This document shows positions 15,011 through 23,821 of a DNA stretch of 64,000 nucleotides, piece after piece. The notes beneath the pieces are model-generated. The model was not told where the DNA came from, did no database searches, and saw nothing but the letters and a program-made list of their open reading frames with translations. Numbering within the stretch: the first letter of the stretch is position 1; the number at the start of each line of letters is the position of its first letter. Source of the stretch: JARBUG01 sp035628915 (GTDB taxonomy: Bacteria > Bacillota > Sulfobacillia > Symbiobacteriales > Symbiobacteriaceae); NCBI GenBank assembly GCA_035628915.1, contig DASPIW010000015.1:1-64000 (forward strand), written 5' to 3'. The position numbers and the translations under genes are program-made.

Positions 15011-16117
15011 ATGGCCGGGTCCTGGCTGGCAGTAATCCTGGCGGTGGCAGGCGTGGCGCTGGTCTGGTTCGGTAGGGGGGGCAGGTCGGTCGCCGTGTAC
15101 GCCGGTCTGACCCTGCTCGGCGCTGCGGCGGCACGGATGGTGGTCTGGGAGTCGTATCCGGATGTGCTGGGGGGCGCCATGGCTCCGCTATGGCTCCGGG
15201 CGGTAGGGTACAGCGCAGTGATTGGCGGCTTTGTGGGGGCGGGGAGCACGGCTCGCACCGGGCGGGTCCGGTGGGCCCTGTGTCTGTGCGCCTGGCTGGT
15301 GGGGCTGTGGTGGATCACGTTTGAGGCGACCCACGCGATTGAGGCCGGCCGCGGGCAAGGTCACCTCGCCGGCAATGAAGCGATGCTGGTGGCCGGGGGC
15401 TGGGGGCTATACGGTCTTCTCCTCGCGGCGTTGGAGCGCCGCTTTCGGCATGAGAACCTGCGGCATATGGCGCGCCTGACACTGGGAGCGGCATTGATCT
15501 GCCTGACGCTGTGGGCGCTTCCCTCGACCGCCCGCTGGGCGTATGGACAGTTCCGGGCGTTCGGCTATACGGCGGTTTTGGGTGCGGCCTGGGTGGCGGA
15601 GGCGCTGTGGCGGCGCCACGGCGAAGACAGGGAAGTCGAGGGGATTGTGGCCATGGCGGCCGGAGGCGCCACCGGGATGGTGGCGGCGTTTGAGTCCCGG
15701 CTGTGGCTGGATGTTCACCTCTTCATGTTCGAACAGGGCGCAGTGCGGTCGGCAGAGAGCCTCGCCGGTGAGGCGTCGGTCCGCGCCTACGCCACGGCGG
15801 GCGCCTGGGGCCTTTGCGCCGTGGCCGTGGCCGCCGTGGGGTTCTTGCTGTTGTCGCCGCGCACCCGACTGGTGGCGGCCGGCATGTTCGGCGTGGCCCT
15901 TGCCTACACCGCATCGGCCGCCCTGGCGCCCGGGGCGCCCCTGGCCCTGCAGTTGGCGGCGCTGGCCGTGGTGACGGGCGGCGCACTGCGGCTTTCTTGG
16001 CTGGCCAGGCGGGCAAGCGGCTGCCGGCACCCATGGGAAGATCGGGCCTACCGCTGGCTGCCCTGGGCTGCGGCGGGCGTGGCTGCCCTGTGGGGCGCCA
16101 TGAAGCTGACAGCATAG
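15011..16117 (+). CDS. Uncharacterised integral membrane protein
   Basis: 368 residues, about ten to eleven hydrophobic segments spread over the whole length, with short charged loops and a pair of Arg-rich loops near residues 200 and 335. No transporter or enzyme motif recognised. It begins 17 bases after a GNAT gene. A perfect hairpin follows and separates it from the convergent DUF2935 gene. Confidence 0.65.
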   Translation: MAGSWLAVILAVAGVALVWFGRGGRSVAVYAGLTLLGAAAARMVVWESYPDVLGGAMAPLWLRAVGYSAVIGGFVGAGSTARTGRVRWALCLCAWLVGLWWITFEATHAIEAGRGQGHLAGNEAMLVAGGWGLYGLLLAALERRFRHENLRHMARLTLGAALICLTLWALPSTARWAYGQFRAFGYTAVLGAAWVAEALWRRHGEDREVEGIVAMAAGGATGMVAAFESRLWLDVHLFMFEQGAVRSAESLAGEASVRAYATAGAWGLCAVAVAAVGFLLLSPRTRLVAAGMFGVALAYTASAALAPGAPLALQLAALAVVTGGALRLSWLARRASGCRHPWEDRAYRWLPWAAAGVAALWGAMKLTA

Positions 16118-16119
16118 AA

Positions 16120-16147
16120 AGAGCGCAGGCCGCCTGGCCTGCGCTCT
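16120..16147. terminator. Convergent-gene hairpin terminator
   Basis: Perfect 12-bp stem AGAGCGCAGGCC with loop GCCT. A T-rich tail appears on the minus-strand side, so it best serves the DUF2935 gene. Confidence 0.75.
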
Positions 16148-16149
16148 GC

Positions 16150-17022
16150 TCATTCGATGGACATGACTTTTTCGGCGTAGTAGAGCTCCTCCCGGAGCAT
16201 GTGATCGGCCATGGCCGGCATGATGTTGCCGCCCAGCACTTCGCAGCCTTCCAGGAGCTCCCGCAGTTCGGTCAGGAAGGCCCGGAACAGCCCGATTTCG
16301 GCCAGGGCGTCGCGGTTCAGGCGGCGCAGCGCCCCGACCATGCGGGGAGCGACCCGCAGCATTGAGTACAACTCCAGCGCCTTGATGTGCATGCCGTTGA
16401 AGACTTCCTTGAAGTTGGCGGTGGACGTGAGCAGCTGTTTCTCGACGCCGTCCACCAGACCGTGCAGGATGGCCGCATGCCCCGCTGCATCCGGCAGCCA
16501 GACCAGGTGGTGGTGCATCGCCTGCAGTGCCGGGGGAAGGGGCGCCATGGCCCGGACCCGGCCCATGACCCGCTGCGCTTCTTCGGCTTCCACGACCATG
16601 TGGGCCAGCAGCGTGGGTGGCAGGCCGAGCTTGACCTTGCAGTCGAGCTTTCGCTGAATCAGGTCCTCCTTGAAGCTCTTGAGCGAGTTCAGTTGCTCCA
16701 AAATCGCGTTGCTGAGCCGCTGAGCCTGCTGCTCCAGCCGGAGCAGCTCGTTTCCCTGCAGCGCCGTCAGGGGCGCATCGGCCGGGCGCCCCGTCAGGGC
16801 GTACGAGCCGGCAGGCCCCGTGATCCCCGCCGCCTGCGCCGCCTGCCCGGCATCGGCGTGCAGCCGCTCGAAGTGTTGCTGGAAATTGTGCGCCCAGCGG
16901 GCCAGCTGATCCTGGTCCGGTGAGAGGTTGTCGTGAATGAAAGTCGCATGATCCCGGAAGATCGACGACCAGAACCAGTTCTCCCGCAGCGCATCGGCCA
17001 CGCTTTTCTGCCCTTCCGCCAC
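16150..17022 (-). CDS. DUF2935 family protein
   Basis: 290 residues, almost wholly helical, with two ferritin-like helical halves. Hallmarks are an early ENWFWSSIFRDHATFI and, in the second half, acidic and His-rich helices including HHHLVWLPDAAGHA and, near the end, EELYYAEK. Family members occur widely in spore-forming Firmicutes and carry His/Glu patterns that suggest metal binding, but their role is not established. The GTG at 17022 follows GGAAGGGG. It lies 79 bases downstream of the large phosphotransferase gene and may be co-transcribed with it. Confidence 0.75.
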   Translation of the reverse strand: MAEGQKSVADALRENWFWSSIFRDHATFIHDNLSPDQDQLARWAHNFQQHFERLHADAGQAAQAAGITGPAGSYALTGRPADAPLTALQGNELLRLEQQAQRLSNAILEQLNSLKSFKEDLIQRKLDCKVKLGLPPTLLAHMVVEAEEAQRVMGRVRAMAPLPPALQAMHHHLVWLPDAAGHAAILHGLVDGVEKQLLTSTANFKEVFNGMHIKALELYSMLRVAPRMVGALRRLNRDALAEIGLFRAFLTELRELLEGCEVLGGNIMPAMADHMLREELYYAEKVMSIE

Positions 17023-17100
17023 AAGCTATCGCCCCTTCCGCCCGGCACCCCGGGGATCCAATCGGAAGAGTCTACGCAGGCGGCCAGTGCAATAGCAGCC

Positions 17101-19728
17101 TTACCGGTACACCTTTCCCGCGTCCCCGTCGACGGCCAGTACCTCGCCGTCCCGGACGACCTGCAGCAGGCCGGGGATGTTGGCCACCGCGGGGAGGCCG
17201 TACTCCCGGGCGACGATTGCCCCGTGCGACAGGTACCCACCGATCTCCATCACCACGGCAGATGCCCGTAGGAAGAGGGGCGTCCAGGCGGGGTCGGTGG
17301 AGGGGGCAACCAGCACTTCGCCGGGCTGCAGCCGGGCGCCCTCGTCCGGGTGAAGAATCACCCGGGCTGCGCCCGCCGCCCGTCCTGCCGCAACGCCCGT
17401 ACCCAGCAGAACGGCGCCATCCAGGGCACCCGCCGGCGCCCGCTTCACCGGCGTCTCCCCGATGATCACGTCAGGCGGCTGCTGGGCCAGTTGCTCCTCC
17501 CGCCGCACCCGGCGGTCGGCGACCAGCGCCCTAAAGCCCCGGCCGTCATGGTGTCCGCTCAGGTAGGCCTCGACGTCCGGCCAGGCCAGGTGGAAGATCT
17601 CGTCCGGGGCGCCCAGCAGCCCCGCCGCGGCCATTTGGCGCCCGAGGGCGACCGAGCAATAGCGGATGACACCCAGCAGCTTTACGAGCACCGACTTGCC
17701 CATCTCCCGGTAGGCGGCGGCAATCCCGGCCTGCTTTTGGTAGAACCGGGCCTGCAGGCCTTTCGGGGTGTACCTCAGGCGGCCGAAGACTTCCCGCATG
17801 GCGCCTTCCCGCTTCTCCCGCTGGCCTTCCAGCCGGATCTCCCGCCCGGAGCGGACCTGGGAGCGGACGATCTGCAGCAGGTAGGACGGATCTTCGATCC
17901 AGCGGGGGTTCAGGATTTCCACTTCGTAGACGCCGCGGTGGCCGTAGTCCCTGAGGTAGGCCGCAAAGTCGCGCTCCCACTGCGTGCCTGCCAGCCGCTG
18001 CTGCCACTGCGCCGGTGTCCAGTCAGCTTCGGTGAACCAGGCGCGGGCCGGCGGCTCCTGCAGGGCCAGGTTGCCCAGCTGCACCAGCCGGTGGCCCTGC
18101 TCCGCGCTGGTAATGCCCTGCGATCCGGCCAGCATGGCGTTGACCAGCCCCGGCGCCCGGTCGCCGAAGGCCGGCCTCAGCATTTTGATCAGTTCCGAAT
18201 GGAAGGCGCCCGCCGCTCCATTCAGGGTCTGGAACTGCGGCATAAAGCCGTACATGCGGTCGCTGGCTTCACGGTAGAAGCGGAGGAATTGGTCCTGGGT
18301 CCAGGTGTCCATAGGCAGGGCTTCTGCCTGTTCGGCCCAGGAAAAGTAGCGTAGGAAGAGGGCCGGGGCGGCTTTCATAGTTCTGAAGGTTTGGCGGATG
18401 GTCCTGAGGCGGCGCAGCTCACGGGCAGTCCGATCAGAGAAGGTCGGGGCGGGCAGTGCCGACTCGGGCTGGTGCCCACCAATTACCTGGTTGAACTCAG
18501 CGGGGTTCATGCCCAGGGCGTCGAAGAACGCCCAGTGCATGGCCGTCAGGTTGAAGTAGGCGCGGCCTCTGAAAAGGCGGATCCAGTTGATGCCGCCTTC
18601 ATACAGCCAGCCCGCATCCTTCAGCGGCGTGGTCAGCAGGATCTCCATGCCGTGGCGCAGGAACGACCAGTTGAGTGTTGACATGACGCCCGGCACCACG
18701 TCGCGCAGGTTTGCATTCGACCAGATGACGGGCTGACCCGCAATCGCCGGGAAGCTGGGCTCCGGCAGGTGGGTGACCGGGCGGGCCTGCAGCAGCCAGA
18801 ACTGCTTGCCGTCGTGGGCCCATTCGATATCCTGGGGCCGGTCCATATCGCCCAGGGCGTCATGGACCCGCGCAGCCAGCAGCGCGAGCCGGATGACCTC
18901 CTTGTTAGCGAGGGCGGGCTCCCCGGCGTTGGCAGGCAGGATCGTGATCAGTTCGGTGCCGCCGCCGGCTTTCGGGACGGAGATCCGTACCTTGTGGGCG
19001 ATGCGGCGGGACAGAATATCCGGAGGGTACCGCGCAACGTCAACCATGTACTCATCCGGGTCTGCAGCTCCGCTGACCAGGGCTTCACCCAGGCCGGGCG
19101 AGGCGGAGACGGCGAACCGGTCGCGGCGCCCGGTGCGGGGGTCGCAGGTAAAGCAGACGCCCGCTGCCTGCGCATTGACCATCGCCAGAATCACCACGGC
19201 GGCGGCGACGGCTTCGTCACTCAGCTTAAGGCGCCGGCGGTAGGCCACGGCCCGCGGTGTCCAGAGGGAGGCGTAGCAGCCCTTGACGGCCTCCACGACG
19301 GCGGCCGCACCCGTCACGTTCAGAAACGATTGGTGAATGCCCGCAAAGGAGGCCGTCGCCGAGTCTTCGGCCGTTGCCGACGACCGGACAGCCACGGGGC
19401 GGTCGTGCAGCCCGGCGGTGGCAAGGAAGGCGGACAGCTCTGCCGCCAGATCAGGCGGCAGGGGCGTGGCGAGAATCTGCCCGCGGAGTCGCTTCAGGGC
19501 TGCGGCGGCCTCGGGCTCAACGGCTTCGGCGGCACAAAGGCGGCCCAAGTCGGCGGTGGCGGCCGCCAGTTCCGGGTGGCTCATGAACCGGCGATACCCC
19601 TCGGCGCTGACGACGCCGCCCGCCGGGACGGGAAAGCCGTACCGGTGCAGGCGGCCCAGATTCCAGCCCTTGCCGCCGGCCTCAACCGGTCCGGTCGCAC
19701 ACGCGGCCACCCAATCGAACAGGAGCAT
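17101..19728 (-). CDS. PEP-synthase/rifampin phosphotransferase-like enzyme
   Basis: 875 residues from the ATG at 19728 (GAGGTG just upstream; an earlier in-frame start adds 15 residues without support). Domain order: N-terminal ATP-grasp-type nucleotide-binding domain (GGKGWNLG, then RPVAVRSSATAEDS near residues 112-125 and WLLQARPVTH near 320), a large central domain (about 330-760), and a C-terminal swivelling phospho-His domain with GGYLSHGAIVAREYG. This layout (ATP, substrate, His) is shared by rifampin phosphotransferases and PPS-like enzymes. The central domain lacks the PEP-binding barrel expected of true PEP synthase, so rifampin phosphotransferase-like is preferred. The natural substrate is uncertain. 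Confidence 0.8.
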   Translation of the reverse strand: MLLFDWVAACATGPVEAGGKGWNLGRLHRYGFPVPAGGVVSAEGYRRFMSHPELAAATADLGRLCAAEAVEPEAAAALKRLRGQILATPLPPDLAAELSAFLATAGLHDRPVAVRSSATAEDSATASFAGIHQSFLNVTGAAAVVEAVKGCYASLWTPRAVAYRRRLKLSDEAVAAAVVILAMVNAQAAGVCFTCDPRTGRRDRFAVSASPGLGEALVSGAADPDEYMVDVARYPPDILSRRIAHKVRISVPKAGGGTELITILPANAGEPALANKEVIRLALLAARVHDALGDMDRPQDIEWAHDGKQFWLLQARPVTHLPEPSFPAIAGQPVIWSNANLRDVVPGVMSTLNWSFLRHGMEILLTTPLKDAGWLYEGGINWIRLFRGRAYFNLTAMHWAFFDALGMNPAEFNQVIGGHQPESALPAPTFSDRTARELRRLRTIRQTFRTMKAAPALFLRYFSWAEQAEALPMDTWTQDQFLRFYREASDRMYGFMPQFQTLNGAAGAFHSELIKMLRPAFGDRAPGLVNAMLAGSQGITSAEQGHRLVQLGNLALQEPPARAWFTEADWTPAQWQQRLAGTQWERDFAAYLRDYGHRGVYEVEILNPRWIEDPSYLLQIVRSQVRSGREIRLEGQREKREGAMREVFGRLRYTPKGLQARFYQKQAGIAAAYREMGKSVLVKLLGVIRYCSVALGRQMAAAGLLGAPDEIFHLAWPDVEAYLSGHHDGRGFRALVADRRVRREEQLAQQPPDVIIGETPVKRAPAGALDGAVLLGTGVAAGRAAGAARVILHPDEGARLQPGEVLVAPSTDPAWTPLFLRASAVVMEIGGYLSHGAIVAREYGLPAVANIPGLLQVVRDGEVLAVDGDAGKVYR

Positions 19729-19843
19729 TTTGTTCACCTCATGGATTGGGCGGCGCGCCCAAAAAATAGGCACCTTACCTTACTCGGCTGATGCGTCGGG
19801 TGCATTGTGGCGGTGCGCTGCTGTAGGTATTCTGTAATCTAGA

Positions 19844-19856
19844 GCGTATCATACGC
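19844..19856. promoter_or_regulatory. Palindrome between phosphotransferase and hemA
   Basis: GCGTAT-C-ATACGC, a perfect 6-bp arm palindrome in the 251-base divergent intergenic region. It is a candidate operator for the phosphotransferase gene. It does not match the rifamycin-associated element I know for rph genes. Confidence 0.35.
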
Positions 19857-19893
19857 AGCGCAGGATCGGATATGGTCTGGTGAGCGTTGTTGC

Positions 19894-19922
19894 TTGACCC
19901 TCTTCCCGGGGATGGCTACACT
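19894..19922 (+). promoter_or_regulatory. hemA promoter
   Basis: TTGACC at 19894-19899, 17-base spacer, TACACT at 19917-19922. The transcript would have a leader of about 50 bases. Confidence 0.75.
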
Positions 19923-19979
19923 GAGAGAATGGGACGGCTTACGGCACCTAACCTAAGCAACTCTGCGGAGTGACGCCAC

Positions 19980-21281
19980 TTGCACATTGCAGTGATGGGC
20001 CTCAACTTCAAAACGGCTCCCGTAGAGATCCGGGAGGGGCTGGCGGTTCCCAGCGGCGGCATCGGGGCGGCGCTGGAGCGACTCGGCGCGCTTGACGTGG
20101 CCGAGGGGATCCTGCTGTCCACCTGCAACCGCACGGAGGTCTACGCCGTGGGCCGCACGGTGGACGAGCTCTACCGGGAGCTGGAACGCTATCTCGCCGA
20201 GATGGGCGGCATCACCGATACCGGGCGGCTCCTGCCGCACCTGTACCGGCACCAGGACGCCGGCGCCGTCGAGCACCTTTTCCGCGTGGCCTGCGGCCTC
20301 GACTCAATGGTCATCGGAGAGACGCAGATTCTCGGGCAGGTGCGAGATGCATACCGCGACTCGGACCATGCGGGCACCGTCGGCAAGGTGTTCCATCAAC
20401 TGTTTGAGCAGGCCATTGCCGTCGGCAAGCGCGCCCAGACGGAGACCCGCATCGGGCAGAACGCCGTGTCGGTCAGCTACGCAGCCGTGGAGCTGGCCAA
20501 GAAAGTCTTCCGGACGCTGGAAGGTCGGCGCTGCATGGCGATTGGGGCGGGTGAGACCGCCGAGCTGACAGTCAAGCACCTGCAGGCCAATGGCGTGAAA
20601 GATATCATCATCGCGAACCGAACGCTGGAGCGGGCGGAAAAGCTGGCGGACCAGATTGGCGGCACTGCCATCGCCATGACGGACGTTGGACGGCACCTCC
20701 AGCATGTTGACGTCGTCATATCGAGCACAGGCGCTCCCGGGTTTGTACTGACCCGGCAGCAGTTGTCCGATGCGATTCGCCACCGGCGCGGGCGCCCCAT
20801 CTTCCTGTTTGATATTGCCGTCCCCCGGGACATCGACCCGGAAGTCGGGCAGCTGGATGGCGCGTTCCTTTACGATATTGATGATCTGCAGGCGGTCATC
20901 AGCGCCAATCTGCAGGAGCGGGCGGAGGAAGCGAAGCGCGCAGAGCGAATTATCGCAGAGGAGTTGGAGAAGTTCAACAGCTGGCTGGCCTCGCTTGAGG
21001 TCATCCCGACGATTCGCATGCTCCGCGATAAAGTCGACACCCTGCGCCAGGCTGAACTGGCCCGAGCCCTGAACCGTCTGCCCGATTTGACTGACCGGGA
21101 GCGGGCGGTCATCGAAGCCATGACGGTCAGCCTGGTCAACAAGATTCTCAACGCACCCACGCAGCACCTGAAGGGCATGGCCGGGGAGGGCGCCGCCGGC
21201 GAGGCGATTGCCACCGTAAGCCGGCTGTTCGATCTGCCGCGCGGCGAAGTCGAACCAGTAGTGAAAGAGGGGAGGGGTTAG
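19980..21281 (+). CDS. hemA: Glutamyl-tRNA reductase
   Basis: 433 residues. First committed step of C5-pathway tetrapyrrole synthesis: NADPH-dependent reduction of glutamyl-tRNA to glutamate-1-semialdehyde. The catalytic Cys49 is in STCNRTEVY. The NADPH-binding domain starts at AIGAGETAELTVKHL, and the C-terminal dimerisation helices are complete. Length is normal for the family. The TTG start at 19980 follows GCGGAGTGA; MHIAVMGLNFKTAPVEIRE is a standard N-terminus. It begins the hemA-hemX-hemC unit. Glutamate-1-semialdehyde aminomutase (hemL) is not in the window. Confidence 0.95.
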   Translation: MHIAVMGLNFKTAPVEIREGLAVPSGGIGAALERLGALDVAEGILLSTCNRTEVYAVGRTVDELYRELERYLAEMGGITDTGRLLPHLYRHQDAGAVEHLFRVACGLDSMVIGETQILGQVRDAYRDSDHAGTVGKVFHQLFEQAIAVGKRAQTETRIGQNAVSVSYAAVELAKKVFRTLEGRRCMAIGAGETAELTVKHLQANGVKDIIIANRTLERAEKLADQIGGTAIAMTDVGRHLQHVDVVISSTGAPGFVLTRQQLSDAIRHRRGRPIFLFDIAVPRDIDPEVGQLDGAFLYDIDDLQAVISANLQERAEEAKRAERIIAEELEKFNSWLASLEVIPTIRMLRDKVDTLRQAELARALNRLPDLTDRERAVIEAMTVSLVNKILNAPTQHLKGMAGEGAAGEAIATVSRLFDLPRGEVEPVVKEGRG

Positions 21282-21285
21282 TCAG

Positions 21286-22110
21286 GTGGCAAGCTATCTG
21301 ACAGGCTTGCTCTCCGGTTCTGCGGCCTTTTACACGCTGGCCGCCGTGGCCCATGCACACTTCATGTTCCGGCGGCACTGGGACTTCTTTGCCCGCTGGT
21401 CGACCAGGGTGGCCTGGCTGGTCCACAGCCTGGGCCTCGTCGCGCTGGTGGCTCACTCCGGCAGGGCGCCGTTCTACACGCTCTTTGAGTTCCTCTATTT
21501 CTTCACGTGGATCGTGATGAGCAACTACGTCGCGATGGAACTGATTCGTGACAATCAGGCGCCCGGCGCCTTCCTGGTGCCGGCAGCCGCCATCATGATG
21601 GTCGCGGGGGCAGCGCTGCCGAAACCCGGGTCCGCCGAGCACACGGTCGCCGAGCTGACCGCATCCCTGATTGGCTGGCATATCGGGGTGACGATGCTGG
21701 GATACGGGTTCTTTCTGGCCTCGTTTGTGGCCGGTGCGCTCTACTTGATTCAGGAGCGGAACCTGCGCAAGAAGAAATGGGGTCCCCTGTACTACCGGCT
21801 GCCTTCGTTGGAAGCGCTGGACGTGTGGGGCGCCCGGTTTGTCTACATCGGCTATCCGCTGTTGACCATCGGCATATCGGCCGGGCTGACGTTCGCCACC
21901 GTGGAATGGACGCATTTTTGGCAGGCCGATCCCAAAGTGCTCTTTACGATCTTGCTCTGGCTGGTGTATGGCGGGTATTTGCTGATGCGTAAGGCCTGGG
22001 GCTGGGGCGGGCGCAAATCGGCCTGGTGGTCGGTCATCGGGGTGGCCGGGCTGGGCATAAACTACTTTGTCATGAACCTGCTGTCGCGGACGCACCGCTT
22101 CGGGGTGTAG
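21286..22110 (+). CDS. hemX: HemX/CcsA-type cytochrome c assembly membrane protein
   Basis: 274 residues, about eight membrane helices. It contains the family's Trp-rich segment near residues 205-225 (VEWTHFWQADPK) and conserved His residues within helices, as in cytochrome c assembly (CcsA/HemX) proteins. In Bacillus, HemX lies next to hemA and lowers the amount of glutamyl-tRNA reductase; the position here directly after hemA (5-base gap) supports that role. A heme-handling role in c-type cytochrome synthesis is the alternative. The GTG at 21286 follows the hemA tail, GGGGAGGGG. Confidence 0.85.
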   Translation: MASYLTGLLSGSAAFYTLAAVAHAHFMFRRHWDFFARWSTRVAWLVHSLGLVALVAHSGRAPFYTLFEFLYFFTWIVMSNYVAMELIRDNQAPGAFLVPAAAIMMVAGAALPKPGSAEHTVAELTASLIGWHIGVTMLGYGFFLASFVAGALYLIQERNLRKKKWGPLYYRLPSLEALDVWGARFVYIGYPLLTIGISAGLTFATVEWTHFWQADPKVLFTILLWLVYGGYLLMRKAWGWGGRKSAWWSVIGVAGLGINYFVMNLLSRTHRFGV

Positions 22111-22149
22111 CCGCGGCGTACACGGACAAGGAGTTGAAGGAAGGGTCGG

Positions 22150-22187
22150 ACCGTTTCCGTCCGAAACTGCTGGCCGACGGAAACGGT
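22150..22187 (+). promoter_or_regulatory. Long hairpin between hemX and hemC
   Basis: Perfect 12-bp stem ACCGTTTCCGTC / GACGGAAACGGT with a 14-base loop, lying 30 bases before the hemC start. There is no T run, so it is not a classical terminator. It could stabilise mRNA or regulate hemC translation. Confidence 0.5.
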
Positions 22188-22217
22188 TCGAGCCTGACGA
22201 AACGAGGAGGAACACCT

Positions 22218-23132
22218 GTGCACGTTCGTGTCGCGACCCGCGGATCATTGCTGGCACTGACCCAGACCGGGTGGCTGGTCGACCGCCTCCGGGAGGCGAA
22301 CCCCGGCACCGAGTTTGAGCTGATTACATTCAAGACCGTGGGCGACAAGGTTCTCGATGTGGCGCTGAGCCAGATTGGCGGCAAGGGCCTGTTTACCAAA
22401 GAGCTGGAAGATGCACTGCTGGCCGGCGAGGCGGACATTGCCGTCCACAGTCTGAAGGATATGCCGACGGAGCAGCCGGAAGGCCTGGTGCTCGCCTGTA
22501 CGCCGCCCCGGGAAGACCCCCGCGACGTCGTGATCACGCCGGACGGCACGAAGTTCATGGATTTGGCGCCTGGCACGAAAGTGGGCACTTCCAGCCTGCG
22601 CCGGCTGGCGCAGCTGCGGGCCGTGCGGCCCGATCTGGAGTATGTATCGATTCGCGGCAACGTTGACACCCGGCTGCGCAAGCTGATGGAAGGCCAGGTC
22701 GGCGCCCTGATCATGGCGGCGGCGGGGTTCCACCGGACGGGGCTGGCCGGGCGGATTACGGAGTATCTGAACCCTGAGTCTTGCCTCCCGGCGCCGGGGC
22801 AGGGCGCCCTGGCCGTGGAGATTCGCAGCGCCGACGCCGCCATCGGGGAGATGGTGGCCAAGGTGCATGATGCTGCTACTGCCACCGCCGTTACGGCGGA
22901 GCGTGCGCTGCTGGGCCGCCTGCAGGGGGGCTGCCAGGTGCCCATCGGGGCGTATGCGAAGGTGGCGGACGGGCGGATTCACCTGGAAGGGCTGATCGCC
23001 TCCACGGACGGCGCCCGGGTGATTCGGCACAGTGCCGTCGGGGCCGAGAGCGAGGCGCAGGCCCTGGGCGAGGATTTGGCCTTGTGGCTGCTGGAGAACG
23101 GCGGCAGGGAGATACTCGAAGGCCTTCGGTAA
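22218..23132 (+). CDS. hemC: Hydroxymethylbilane synthase (porphobilinogen deaminase)
   Basis: 304 residues. It joins four porphobilinogen units into hydroxymethylbilane. Visible features: VRVATRGSLLALTQT N-terminus, GGKGLFTKELEDALL, HSLKDMPTE with the catalytic Asp81, TSSLRR substrate-binding segment, and the dipyrromethane cofactor Cys239 in LQGGCQVPIG. The GTG at 22218 is set by AGGAGG 7 bases upstream. It is the last gene before the interruption; hemD follows only at 27981. Confidence 0.95.
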   Translation: MHVRVATRGSLLALTQTGWLVDRLREANPGTEFELITFKTVGDKVLDVALSQIGGKGLFTKELEDALLAGEADIAVHSLKDMPTEQPEGLVLACTPPREDPRDVVITPDGTKFMDLAPGTKVGTSSLRRLAQLRAVRPDLEYVSIRGNVDTRLRKLMEGQVGALIMAAAGFHRTGLAGRITEYLNPESCLPAPGQGALAVEIRSADAAIGEMVAKVHDAATATAVTAERALLGRLQGGCQVPIGAYAKVADGRIHLEGLIASTDGARVIRHSAVGAESEAQALGEDLALWLLENGGREILEGLR

Positions 23133-23194
23133 CGGGGAAAGGGTGCAAAGCGGTGAGGCGAATGCCGCGAAACTGAAGAAGGCGTAAGCGCAGG

Positions 23195-23227
23195 CAACCC
23201 CCGAAGGTGATCACCCTTCGGGGGTTG
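23195..23227 (+). terminator. Hairpin after hemC
   Basis: 13-bp stem CAACCCCCGAAGG with its complement, loop of 7 bases. It is followed by only a moderate T content. The 60 bases between the hemC stop and this hairpin contain no recognisable gene or riboswitch. Confidence 0.7.
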
Positions 23228-23264
23228 TCGTTCTTGGGATGGGTTGTTCATCAGGTTGACGGAT

Positions 23265-23368
23265 CACCGTCACATTACGGGGCTTCAATGCGGGGATGGG
23301 AACGGGATAACTACCACGGAGGGCGCGGAAGGGGACACGGAAATCGCGGCAGTGGAAGTGGGAATGTG
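23265..23368 (-). repeat. Dispersed intergenic repeat, copy B
   Basis: Inverted copy of the element at 122-227, lying just after the hemC terminator. It marks the left edge of the block separating hemC from hemD. Confidence 0.75.
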
Positions 23369-23487
23369 TCCCTGCGCCTTGTCTGATGGTTCTTTCAGGA
23401 TCTGCCATCTATTTTATAATTGAACATAATAATATGCAATTCCATCTACCTTTGGTTGTTGCCCGGAAATCCGCGCTGGCTCTGATC

Positions 23488-23626
23488 TGTAATCTGCGCA
23501 ATCAGCGCCATCGCCATTTTATTGTCCCATTCCGTGTCACTCCGTGGCTTCCGCGCCCTCCGTGGCAAAATGCCTCCATTACCCCACATTAGCGGGAAAA
23601 TGCCTCCATTACCTCACATAAGCAGC
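23488..23626 (+). repeat. Repeat-derived intergenic DNA with a 30-bp tandem duplication
   Basis: 23488-23570 is a third, diverged relative of the dispersed repeat family (shares AGCGCCAT and TTCCGCGCCCTCCGTGG with the other copies). It runs into two 30-bp tandem units at 23567-23596 and 23597-23626 (AAAATGCCTCCATTACC...). The 690-base gap between hemC and the EamA gene holds only these repeats and the hairpin; no gene was seen. Confidence 0.65.
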
Positions 23627-23821
23627 CTTCAATTGCATAGGACTTGCAGCGGCGTAAGGGCGTGCGTCTCCATGTTACTGTGATTGGCTGTTGCCATGAA
23701 AGTGGACCTCTGGCGGGCCGTTTGGATCTACGACCATCTAATAATATCGACGAGCGTCAAAGAGCATCGGTCACTGTTGATTGCCGTCGCTGCCGCCCGA
23801 CTGGGAGCGGGCGCCTGCTTT

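Noticed and set aside
23133..23194. Riboswitch or small ORF between hemC and its terminator
   Set aside because: A 14-codon ORF (starting GTG, ending GCG-TAA) exists but has no further support, and no riboswitch consensus was recognised.
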